A stretch of DNA of 64,000 bases from Acidobacteriota bacterium (GTDB lineage Bacteria > Acidobacteriota > Aminicenantia > Aminicenantales > Saccharicenantaceae), in NCBI GenBank assembly GCA_022711665.1, contig JAKLEN010000004.1, positions 250,528 through 314,527 on the forward strand. The letters are read 5' to 3'. A program made the translations under genes and the position numbers. The stretch's first letter is position 1; each line of letters starts with the position of its first letter. Positions 1-7,187 of the stretch are shown piece after piece. The notes under the pieces were generated by a model that saw only the letters and a list, made by a program, of their open reading frames with translations, was not told the origin of the DNA and ran no database searches.

Positions 1-37
1 CCCGGCCCCGGAAGTGAAGTAATAAGCCCGGGGCGGG

Positions 38-835
38 CTAATCCTCGGGCAGGTATTCCTTCGTCCTGAAGACCCAGGCGGCCAGGGCCAGCAGCCCGGC
101 CGTCAGGGCCGCCAGGATGAGCACGGCCGCCAGCGGCTTCGTCGGCTCGAGCCGGAAGAGCAGCAGGGCGACGCCCCGGCCCCCGCCGGCCCCGACGGGC
201 GCCGGGCGGTAGGGCAGCAGGGATTTCAGGTAGTGGACGATGGAGAATTTCTGCGTCGAGCCGGGGAAATACTGGATGACGTTCTCCCATCCGAACCCGA
301 ATACCAGGCCCAGGATGATGGCCCGCTTGAGGACCGTCCCCAGGAACGTGAAGAAGGCCGTGTAGGCCAGGATGCCCAAGACGAGGACGCCCAGGTAGCG
401 CAGGAAGGTCACGTAGAGGTCCGGCTGGCCCAGGCGGGCCGCGTTCAGGACGAAGAAGGACACGGTCAGGCTGACCGCGACCAGGGCCGCGATCAGGGCC
501 GAATAGGCGGCGTATTTTCCCAGGACGATGGCCGGCTTCGGCAGCGCCCGGGTGGTGAGATAGGACAAGGTCCGGTTCTCGACCTCCTCGGCCGTGACCG
601 AGGTGCCGTAGAAGAGCGCCAGCAGGACGATGTAGAACTGCAGGAAGAAGACCATCAGGATCTCGGTGAAGACGTCGGCCATGAGACCGGTCCGGCCGCG
701 GAGGAAGACGCGGGCGACGACGGCCAGGACGACCGGGATGAGCCCCAGGACGGCGAAGACGCGGGTCCGGCCCGCCCGCCGCCCCAGGAAGGCGAAGAAC
801 CGGAAGATCCGGCGGACGGGGTTGGCGGCGGTCAT
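38..835 (-). CDS. ABC-2 type transporter permease
   Basis: A 265-residue integral membrane protein with about six hydrophobic segments, at roughly residues 26-44, 57-77, 105-130, 147-167, 169-186 and 236-256. The cytoplasmic stretch after the second segment (TAEEVENRTLSYLTTRALPK) is typical of ABC-2 permeases of the NatB/YhaP kind. It is the last gene of a minus-strand operon, one base after the ATPase stop at 837, and should pair with that ATPase. The substrate cannot be told. Some such pairs export antibiotics or sodium, others act in envelope stress. Confidence 0.82.
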   Translation of the reverse strand: MTAANPVRRIFRFFAFLGRRAGRTRVFAVLGLIPVVLAVVARVFLRGRTGLMADVFTEILMVFFLQFYIVLLALFYGTSVTAEEVENRTLSYLTTRALPKPAIVLGKYAAYSALIAALVAVSLTVSFFVLNAARLGQPDLYVTFLRYLGVLVLGILAYTAFFTFLGTVLKRAIILGLVFGFGWENVIQYFPGSTQKFSIVHYLKSLLPYRPAPVGAGGGRGVALLLFRLEPTKPLAAVLILAALTAGLLALAAWVFRTKEYLPED

Positions 836-836
836 A

Positions 837-1763
837 TCACTTCTCCACCAGGTATTCGAATACCGACTGGAGGTTGTCGTCCGGCGACGAGACCTCGTCG
901 ACCTCGATCCCGGCCGCCAGGACGGCCTGCGTCAGCCGGCCGAAGAACTCGTCCCTCTTGTGCGTCTCGACGACCAGGGTCCGGCCGTCCTCTCCGAAGG
1001 TCATCTTCTGGATGGACCGGTCGCCGATGAAGCGCCCGGCCAGGGCCCGCGGGTCGCTCGAGGTGACCGAGATCTGGTGCGGGTGCGACTCGATGAGATC
1101 GCGGATATAGGGGACGTCTCCCTGGGCCAGGATCTTGCCCTGGTGGATGAGGACGATCCGCGAGGTCAGGGCTTCGATCTCCGGCAGGACATGGCTCGAG
1201 ACCAGGATCGTCCGGCCCTGCTCCCTGTAGCCCTTGATGAGCTTGATGAGTTTGCGCTTGCCCAGCGGGTCGAGACCGCTCAAAGGCTCGTCGAGGATGA
1301 GGATCTCCGGGTCGTGGGCCACGGCCTGGGCGAACTTGATCCGTTGCCGCATGCCCCGGCTGTAGCCGCGGATGAGGCGGTCCCGGGCCTCGGCCAGGTC
1401 GACGACGTCCAGGGCCCGGGCGGCCCGTTCGTCCGCCTCGGCGTCCGGAAAGCCCTGGAGGCGGAGCAGACCGGTCAGGAACTCCCGGCCCGTGACGTCC
1501 TCGTAGAAGGCGTCCGGCTCGGGGCAGAAGCCGATCCCGCGGAAGATCCCGGGGTCGTTCCAGGCCCGGCGGCCCCGGACCGTCACCGCGCCGATGTTCG
1601 GCTTCATCTGACCGGTGATGAGCTTCATGAAGGTCGACTTGCCGGCCCCGTTCGGCCCGAGCAGGCCGGTGATGCCCGGCTCGATGTCGAGCGTGACGTC
1701 GTTGAGGCCGAGGATGTTGCCGTAATATTTGGAAAGGCCGACGGCGGAGATTACGGCCGTCAT
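837..1763 (-). CDS. ABC transporter ATP-binding protein
   Basis: A 308-residue ATPase subunit. Walker A GPNGAGKS lies at residues 36-43, the signature YSRGMRQ at 134-140, Walker B ILILDE at 154-159 and the H-loop histidine at 191. About 90 residues follow the nucleotide-binding domain, as in exporters of the ABC-2/NatA class. The ATG at 1763 overlaps the stop of the upstream permease (ATGA), which sets the start; a much longer open frame upstream is only a shadow. It should power the permease encoded at 38-835. Confidence 0.9.
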   Translation of the reverse strand: MTAVISAVGLSKYYGNILGLNDVTLDIEPGITGLLGPNGAGKSTFMKLITGQMKPNIGAVTVRGRRAWNDPGIFRGIGFCPEPDAFYEDVTGREFLTGLLRLQGFPDAEADERAARALDVVDLAEARDRLIRGYSRGMRQRIKFAQAVAHDPEILILDEPLSGLDPLGKRKLIKLIKGYREQGRTILVSSHVLPEIEALTSRIVLIHQGKILAQGDVPYIRDLIESHPHQISVTSSDPRALAGRFIGDRSIQKMTFGEDGRTLVVETHKRDEFFGRLTQAVLAAGIEVDEVSSPDDNLQSVFEYLVEK

Positions 1764-2632
1764 TTGATCACCTCGACGCTGCGGATCTTGCGGTCGAGGA
1801 CGACGGCCGCCAGGCCGCAGAACCCGGCCAGGACGGCGAAGGACCAGACGGCCGGCACGGCCAGCGGCGGGGCCTGCCCGAATATCGCCGCCCCAACCTG
1901 CTTGATGTTGGCCGGGATCGAGAAGAGGGCCGTGTAGGGGGTGCGGAAGACGCCCCTGAGGATGTTGAACAGGATCTCGGAGAAATAGTAGACCCCGAAG
2001 ACCAGGACGAAGACATAGCGGTTGTTCTTGCTGACCGACGACAGAAGCATGATGTAGAAGGCGAAGAAGACGGTCAGCAGGAGCGACGCTCCCAGGACGG
2101 ACAGGGGCAGCCAGGGGTACTTGAGGAAGAACTCGAAGCTGCCGGCGAAGACGAGCTTGAAGATGACAAGGAGGAGCCCGGGCACGGCCGTGTAGAGCAG
2201 GACGAAGAAGGCGGCCACCGACATCTTGCCGGCGATGTAGTCCTTCTTGCCGAGGGGCCGGGCGAAGTAGAGTTGGAGCGAGCCGTGGCGGAGGTCGTCG
2301 GCGATGAGCCCCCCGGCCCCGAGGGCCAGGACGAGGGCGATCATGAAGAGCAGCGAATCGTTCGTGAAGTACGAGACGAAGTACTTCGGCCCGATATTGA
2401 TCAGCCGGTCGCTGCCCTGGATCATGGCCTTGAAGTCCTCGAGCCGCTCGGAGATGTAGAGCCCGACCAAGAAGACGAAGGCCGGAACGAAAGTCGCGGC
2501 GAAGACGAGCTTGAAGCGCTTCTTGCGGAAGGCCAGCAGGATGCCCGTCCGGGTGATCGGCGACCAGGGGAAGCGCCGCTCGACCAGCCGGCCGTCCCAA
2601 TGGGTGTAGCCCTTCTCCCGGATGACGGCCAT
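1760..2632 (-). CDS. ABC-2 type transporter permease
   Basis: A 290-residue membrane protein with a hydrophilic N-terminal stretch of about 40 residues and then about six hydrophobic segments. The segment after the second helix (LIADDLRHGSLQLYFARPLG) is the family hallmark. The start ATG shares one base with the stop of the preceding ATPase (TGATG), implying coupled translation. It likely forms a dimer with the ATPase at 2632-3543. Substrate unknown. Confidence 0.85.
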   Translation of the reverse strand: MAVIREKGYTHWDGRLVERRFPWSPITRTGILLAFRKKRFKLVFAATFVPAFVFLVGLYISERLEDFKAMIQGSDRLINIGPKYFVSYFTNDSLLFMIALVLALGAGGLIADDLRHGSLQLYFARPLGKKDYIAGKMSVAAFFVLLYTAVPGLLLVIFKLVFAGSFEFFLKYPWLPLSVLGASLLLTVFFAFYIMLLSSVSKNNRYVFVLVFGVYYFSEILFNILRGVFRTPYTALFSIPANIKQVGAAIFGQAPPLAVPAVWSFAVLAGFCGLAAVVLDRKIRSVEVIK

Positions 2633-3543
2633 CAATCCACCCCCACGACGCCGGCGAAGAGGTCCTCGAGCGAAGTCCGGCTCTTGACGAACGAGCGCAG
2701 CTGGACGCCGGTCCGGTCGGCAGCCCGGAAGATGTCCATCCGGTCCCCGGCCTCGGGCATGTAGATCTTGATCAGGCCGTCTTCCATCTCGTCCACCCGG
2801 CCTCCCAGGCCCTCGAGGTCGCGGCGAAAGGCGGCCGGATCGCCCTTGACGCGGACCTCGTAGAGGCTGTAGTCGAGGGCCCGCAGATCGGCCATGCGGC
2901 CCTCGGCCGCGACCTTGCCCTGTTTCAGGATGACTACGGTCTCGCAGAGCGACTCGATGTCGTCGAGGATGTGCGACGAGAGCAGGACCTGGATCGACTT
3001 GTGCGTCGAGATGTCGCGGATGAGCTCCAGGACCTCCTTGCGGCCGGTCGGGTCCAGGTTCGAGGTCGGCTCGTCGAGGAACAGGATCTTCGGGTCGTGG
3101 ACCAGGGCCTGGGCCAGCTTGAGGCGCTGCTTCATGCCCGCGGAATAGGTGTCGAGCAGCCGGTAGCGGGCCTCGCCGAGCCCGACATAGAAGAGGACCT
3201 CGTGGGCCCGCTTCATGGCCTCCTGGCGGGGCATGCCGGCCAGCTCGCCGAAATAGGAGGCGAAGGTAACGGCGTCCATGCCCGAGATGAAGCAGTCGCC
3301 TTCGGGCATGTAGCCGACGGCGCGGCGGATGAGAGCCTGCTGGCGGCGGATGTCGTAGTCCAGGACCCGGCCCTGGCCGCGTTCGGGCGCCAGGAAGCCG
3401 AGGAGGATGCGCAGGAGCGTGCTCTTGCCGGCCCCGTTCGGCCCGAGAAGGCCGACGGCGCCCTCGCCGAGGCGGGCCGTCACGCCGTCCAGGGCGACGA
3501 CCCGGCCGTAGCGGAAGCTGATATCCTCGATCTCTATGGCCAT
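2632..3543 (-). CDS. ABC transporter ATP-binding protein
   Basis: A 303-residue ATPase with Walker A GPNGAGKS at 34-41, signature YSAGMKQ at 133-139, Walker B ILFLDE at 153-158 and H191. It is the first gene of a four-gene operon holding two ATPase/permease pairs. It resembles the second ATPase in layout but is not a recent duplicate, since the C-terminal domains differ. The C-terminal ~90 residues may dock onto the permease. A hairpin-repeat pair lies just upstream of its promoter. Confidence 0.9.
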   Translation of the reverse strand: MAIEIEDISFRYGRVVALDGVTARLGEGAVGLLGPNGAGKSTLLRILLGFLAPERGQGRVLDYDIRRQQALIRRAVGYMPEGDCFISGMDAVTFASYFGELAGMPRQEAMKRAHEVLFYVGLGEARYRLLDTYSAGMKQRLKLAQALVHDPKILFLDEPTSNLDPTGRKEVLELIRDISTHKSIQVLLSSHILDDIESLCETVVILKQGKVAAEGRMADLRALDYSLYEVRVKGDPAAFRRDLEGLGGRVDEMEDGLIKIYMPEAGDRMDIFRAADRTGVQLRSFVKSRTSLEDLFAGVVGVD

Positions 3544-3558
3544 CGGACGCTTTTTCGT

Positions 3559-3588
3559 ATGTTATTCCTTTTAATAGACGGAGGGCAA
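3559..3588 (-). promoter_or_regulatory. candidate sigma-70 promoter of ABC operon
   Basis: Minus strand TTGCCC, 18-base spacer, TAACAT. The predicted start point leaves a leader of only about 9 bases before the ATG at 3543. Match is moderate. Confidence 0.4.
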
Positions 3589-3616
3589 GGAGAAAAGTTC
3601 CCTCGCCCCGGCCGGC

Positions 3617-3783
3617 GCGTAGCGGAGTCGTCGAAGCGACCATCAGATGCATGGCGGAGCGGCTCGGAGCCATGCTTCTGGGAGATATCGGAGAAAGAGC
3701 TTTTTAAGATATTTCTCAGAATCCCGGCCTCGAGCGCTCGGCCATGATTCTGACCTCCGCTCTTTATAGTCCGCTCCGCGCCG
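3617..3783. repeat. inverted pair of REP-like hairpin units
   Basis: Two copies of one hairpin unit face each other. The left unit is in reverse orientation, with arms 3644-3655 and 3669-3680 (12 bp, one mismatch). The right unit is forward, with arms 3716-3729 and 3740-3753. Flanks match the tandem array at the right end of the window: AAGATATTTCTCAGAA before and TTCTGACCTCCGCTC after the forward hairpin, and TTCTGGGAGATATC after the reverse hairpin. The arms differ in sequence but keep pairing. A fragment resembling a third unit runs to about 3838, into the end of the M23 gene. Confidence 0.75.
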
Positions 3784-3833
3784 GACCATCGCCGCCGAGA
3801 GAGGGACTTCCCAGAATCTGGAGAAGAGCCTTT

Positions 3834-4751
3834 TTATAGGGGCAACTTCAACATGGCTTCGGGATCGACGCGGGCCCCGAGAACCTTGACGGACCAGTGC
3901 AGGTGCGGACCCGTGGAGCGGCCGGTCGTGCCGCAGAGCCCGATCGTCTGGCCTTTGGCCACGGTTTCGCCGCGCTTGACCTTGAGCTCCGACATGTGGC
4001 CGTAGCTGCTGAAGACGCCCAGGCCGTGGTCGATGATGACCGTTTTGCCGCCGAGGTAGAGGTCGCTGGCCAGGACCACGCGGCCGGCGTTGGCCGCCCC
4101 GATGGGCCGGCCGAACGGGGCCCGGATGTCCAGGCCGGTGTGAAGCGAGGCCAGGACGTTGTTGTTGAGCCGCCGCTGGCCGAAGTTCGACCACGACGGC
4201 GCCTCGTTCGGGACGGCGAACGGCCCGTCGCCGAGCCAGGCCGGCGAGACGACGCTCGTGGCCAGGGCGACGAGCTCGGCCTCCCGCTTGATGCGGGCCT
4301 GGAGCGCGGGCGGCGGCGTGACGTAGTTGGGATCGAACGTCAGCTTGGTCGAGGGGAAGGCCCTGTCGACGATCAGGAGCTCCCGGCGGACGGTCTCCAG
4401 GGCGCCGCCGGCCCTGACGACCTTGACAACGAGGACGCAGGGGCCCGGCTTGGCCAGGACGTCGAGGCCGAGGAAAGCGAAGACCCGGCCGCCGGCCGGG
4501 GCGCCCGGCGCCGGCCGCAGCTCGGCCGTGTTCCCCAGGAGCGTCACCGTGGCCGAGCGGACGCTCCGGTCCGCTTCGAGGAAGACGAGGATCGGCTCGC
4601 CGGGCTGGAGCGAGCGGTAGGCCAGACGGACGACCGGACCGGCGGCGGGCGCCGCCGGGGTCCGGTCCTGCGCCATCAGCCCTGCTGCGGCCAGGACGAG
4701 CAGGAGGGCGGGCGTCCAGCCCCGGAGCGCGGGCCGGGCCGCCGGCCTCAT
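3834..4751 (-). CDS. M23 family metallopeptidase (murein endopeptidase)
   Basis: A 305-residue exported protein. The first ~28 residues are a signal peptide (hydrophobic core ALLLVLAAAGLMA). A beta-rich N-terminal region is followed by a LytM/M23 domain in the last ~115 residues. Zinc ligands are visible as HTGLD, then the GPHLHW motif, with YGHMSE between. It should cut peptide cross-links in the periplasmic peptidoglycan. The ATG at 4751 overlaps the stop of the upstream D-aminoacylase (ATGA), so the two are coupled; both act on peptides containing D-amino acids, which may be a shared theme (inference). Confidence 0.9.
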   Translation of the reverse strand: MRPAARPALRGWTPALLLVLAAAGLMAQDRTPAAPAAGPVVRLAYRSLQPGEPILVFLEADRSVRSATVTLLGNTAELRPAPGAPAGGRVFAFLGLDVLAKPGPCVLVVKVVRAGGALETVRRELLIVDRAFPSTKLTFDPNYVTPPPALQARIKREAELVALATSVVSPAWLGDGPFAVPNEAPSWSNFGQRRLNNNVLASLHTGLDIRAPFGRPIGAANAGRVVLASDLYLGGKTVIIDHGLGVFSSYGHMSELKVKRGETVAKGQTIGLCGTTGRSTGPHLHWSVKVLGARVDPEAMLKLPL

Positions 4752-6448
4752 GCCACGGCCCCGCGGGCGTTCTTCCTCAGGACCCTGCCGGGCAGCTCTT
4801 CCGCATGCCGGCCTTCGTCCAGAACGATCCGGCCGTTGACGACGACCTGGTGGATGCCCTCGGGATAGGCCGCGGGCTCCTGGAACGTCGCCTTGTCGAT
4901 GATCCGGTCGGCGTCGAAGACGCACAGGTCCGCGGCCCAACCGACCTTGATCCGGCCGCGGCGGACGAAGCCCATCTGCGCGGCCGGCATGGCCGTCATC
5001 TTCCGGATCATCTCGGCGAGCGGCACGACCTTTCTTTCGCGGACGTACTTGCCCAGGGCCCGGGGGAAGGTCCCGTAGTTGCGGGGGTGGGGCTTGCCCT
5101 TGGCCAGGGGCCCGTATGGGGCCAGGGCGCTGCCGTCGGCCCCGATGCCGACGAAGGGCCGGCCAAGGATGCGCTCGAGGTTCTCCTCGCTGCCGTAGAA
5201 GCTGATCATGCCCACCCGGCCCGACTCCTCGATGAGCAGGTCGCGCATGAACTCGTATCCGGGCCGGCCGGCCGCGGCCGCGGCCTCGAGCACGTTCGAG
5301 CCTTCGAGGCCCCGGTTCTTCTCCGAGCCGACGTCGGAGATCCGGATCTTGTCCCACGAGCCGTATCCTTTCTCCTGCTCGGCCATGTGGGCCCGGATCC
5401 TGGCGTCGAAGGCCGGGTCCTTGAGCCGGGCCAGGAAGGCCTCCGTCCCGCCTTCGCGGGCCCAGACGGGAAAGAGAGTGCTCAGGCTGGTCGCGCTGGC
5501 GATGTAAGGATAGCGGTCGCAGCGGAAGTCGAGCCCCTCGGCCCGGGCCTTCTCCAACATGTCCAGGATGGCGTCGAGCTTGGGCCAGTTGACGGCGAAC
5601 CCGACCTTGAGATGGGAGATCTGGAGCCGGATGGGCGCTTCCCGGGCGATCCGCAGGGCTTCGGCCACGGCCTCGACGACCTGGGCCTCCTCGTCGCGCA
5701 GGTGCGTCGCGTAGACGCCGCCCGTCCGGGCGGCCACCCGGCAGAGCTCGATGAGTTCCCCGGTCGAAGCGAAGCTGCTTGGCGTGTACTCGAGGCCCGA
5801 GGACAGGCCCAGGGCCCCCCCGGCCATGGCCTCGGCGACCAGGGCTTTCATGCGCTCGAGCTCGGCCGCCGTCGCCGGCCGGTCGGCCTGGCCCAGGACC
5901 GCGCCCCGGACCGTGCCCTGGCCGACGAAGGTCGCGTAGTTGAGGGCCAGGCCCGACGTCTCGAGCCGGTCGAGGAATCCGCCGATGTCCTTCCATTCGA
6001 CGTCGAGCCCGTATTCCCGGGCCAGCTTCAGTTTGTTCTCCGCGGCCGCCTCGTCCGTCAGGGGGAAGGGCGACTCGCCGCACTGGCCGCTGACGAGCGT
6101 CGTTACGCCCTGGCGGACGGCGCTCTCGGCCCTGGGATTGACCAGCAGGCCGACATCGGTGTGGTCGTGGACGTCGATGAACCCCGGCGAGACGGCCCGG
6201 CCGTCCGCCTCGATCACGGCCGCGGCCCGGGAGCGCCGTACGCGGCCGATCTCCCGGATGGCGCCCCCCGAGACGCCCACGTCGGCCCGGACGGGCGGCC
6301 CGCCGGACCCGTCGTAGACCGTGCCGCCCGCGATCAGCAGGTCGAGGTCCCGTCCCTTGGAACAGCCCTGGAGGACCAGCCCGGCGCCGGCAGCGGAAGC
6401 CGCGGCCGCCGTCGTCAGCGCCCCCCGGAGGAAGGCCCGTCGGTTCAT
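4748..6448 (-). CDS. N-acyl-D-amino-acid deacylase, Tat lipoprotein
   Basis: A 566-residue amidohydrolase of the D-aminoacylase type. It starts with a twin-arginine leader (NRRAFLRG) that ends in a lipobox with Cys29 (LQGC), so it is probably exported folded and anchored as a lipoprotein. The metal motif HDH is at 94-96, and the usual GSDG-like C-terminal region is present as GADGSA. It would release D-amino acids from N-acyl derivatives. An ATG three codons earlier (6457) is an alternative start; neither has a strong ribosome site. It is coupled to the M23 peptidase downstream. Confidence 0.85.
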   Translation of the reverse strand: MNRRAFLRGALTTAAAASAAGAGLVLQGCSKGRDLDLLIAGGTVYDGSGGPPVRADVGVSGGAIREIGRVRRSRAAAVIEADGRAVSPGFIDVHDHTDVGLLVNPRAESAVRQGVTTLVSGQCGESPFPLTDEAAAENKLKLAREYGLDVEWKDIGGFLDRLETSGLALNYATFVGQGTVRGAVLGQADRPATAAELERMKALVAEAMAGGALGLSSGLEYTPSSFASTGELIELCRVAARTGGVYATHLRDEEAQVVEAVAEALRIAREAPIRLQISHLKVGFAVNWPKLDAILDMLEKARAEGLDFRCDRYPYIASATSLSTLFPVWAREGGTEAFLARLKDPAFDARIRAHMAEQEKGYGSWDKIRISDVGSEKNRGLEGSNVLEAAAAAGRPGYEFMRDLLIEESGRVGMISFYGSEENLERILGRPFVGIGADGSALAPYGPLAKGKPHPRNYGTFPRALGKYVRERKVVPLAEMIRKMTAMPAAQMGFVRRGRIKVGWAADLCVFDADRIIDKATFQEPAAYPEGIHQVVVNGRIVLDEGRHAEELPGRVLRKNARGAVA

Positions 6449-6535
6449 GGTGTCCATATCGTCCGCATGATAGTCGAAAGGGCGGCCCGAGTAAACGGCC
6501 CGCCCCTCTCCCCCGCCCCGTCCCCGCCCCGGCGC

Positions 6536-6564
6536 TTGCCTTTCCCGGCGGATTCTGATAGATT
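6536..6564 (+). promoter_or_regulatory. candidate promoter of small basic protein gene
   Basis: TTGCCT, 17 bases, TAGATT, placed about 55 bases before the ATG at 6620. Moderate match. Confidence 0.35.
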
Positions 6565-6619
6565 GACGATTCGCGGCGGCCGCTCCGGCGCCCCCCGACA
6601 CACCCGAAAGGATTGACCC

Positions 6620-6784
6620 ATGGCCGACGAAAAGCAGGAAAACGCCCCGAAGCGGAAGAAGATGAACGCCCTGACCCTGGCCGAGATCGAGGCCAAGCTG
6701 GCCGCGTGCCAGGAGAAGCAGGGCAGCCTGACCTCCAAGTACGCCCGCCAGCTCCAGGCCCGCAAGAAGGCCCTGTCCGCCTGA
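6620..6784 (+). CDS. small basic protein, 54 residues
   Basis: A short gene with a good ribosome site (AAAGGA, 8 bases before ATG). The product is highly charged and lysine-rich, with a predicted long helix (about residues 15-52) and one cysteine in LAACQEK. Codon use is like that of the neighbours, with strong C/G third positions. It lies directly upstream of rpsO-pnp in the same direction but rpsO has its own promoter. No family recognised; a nucleic-acid or ribosome association is only a guess from charge. Confidence 0.6.
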   Translation: MADEKQENAPKRKKMNALTLAEIEAKLAACQEKQGSLTSKYARQLQARKKALSA

Positions 6785-6833
6785 CGCCGCCGGCCTTCCC
6801 TCTCCGCTTTCCCCCCGCAAATCCCAGAAAGTA

Positions 6834-6862
6834 TTGTCATTCCGCACGGTTTCTGTTAAAAT
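6834..6862 (+). promoter_or_regulatory. sigma-70 promoter of rpsO-pnp
   Basis: TTGTCA, 17-base spacer, TAAAAT. The expected start point near 6869 gives a leader of under 30 bases that holds the AGGAG at 6881-6885. This leaves little room for a structured S15 autoregulatory leader. Confidence 0.75.
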
Positions 6863-6896
6863 GACCCGGAAAAATATATCAGGAGAATAAACAAGC

Positions 6897-7163
6897 GTGA
6901 TTAGCAAGGACCAGAAGACGAAGATCGTCAAGGACAACCAGGCCCATCCCACCGATTCGGGATCGCCTGAGATCCAGGTCGCCTTGCTGACGGAGAGGAT
7001 CAACCTGCTCGTCAAGCATTTCAGCGACCACAAGAAGGACTTCCACTCCCGGGCCGGCCTCATGAAGCTGGTCGGGCAGCGAAAGCGGCTCCTCGAGTAC
7101 GTCAAGAAAGACGATGTCAGCCGCTACGAAAAGCTCATCCAGAAGCTCGGCCTGCGCAAGTAG
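6897..7163 (+). CDS. rpsO: 30S ribosomal protein S15
   Basis: Eighty-eight residues, the usual length for S15, a small-subunit protein that binds 16S rRNA in the central domain. The conserved stretch [19 protein letters not shown] and the C-terminal [12 protein letters not shown] identify it. It begins with GTG, set by AGGAG eleven bases upstream. The rpsO-pnp order is the classic bacterial arrangement. Confidence 0.97.
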   Translation: MISKDQKTKIVKDNQAHPTDSGSPEIQVALLTERINLLVKHFSDHKKDFHSRAGLMKLVGQRKRLLEYVKKDDVSRYEKLIQKLGLRK

Positions 7164-7187
7164 GCCCCGCCTCCAAAGGAAAACCCA

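Noticed and set aside
4805..6616. 600-residue open frame opposite the D-aminoacylase gene
   Set aside because: It is a GC-rich antisense shadow with Gly/Arg/Asp/Leu-biased composition and no recognisable domain.
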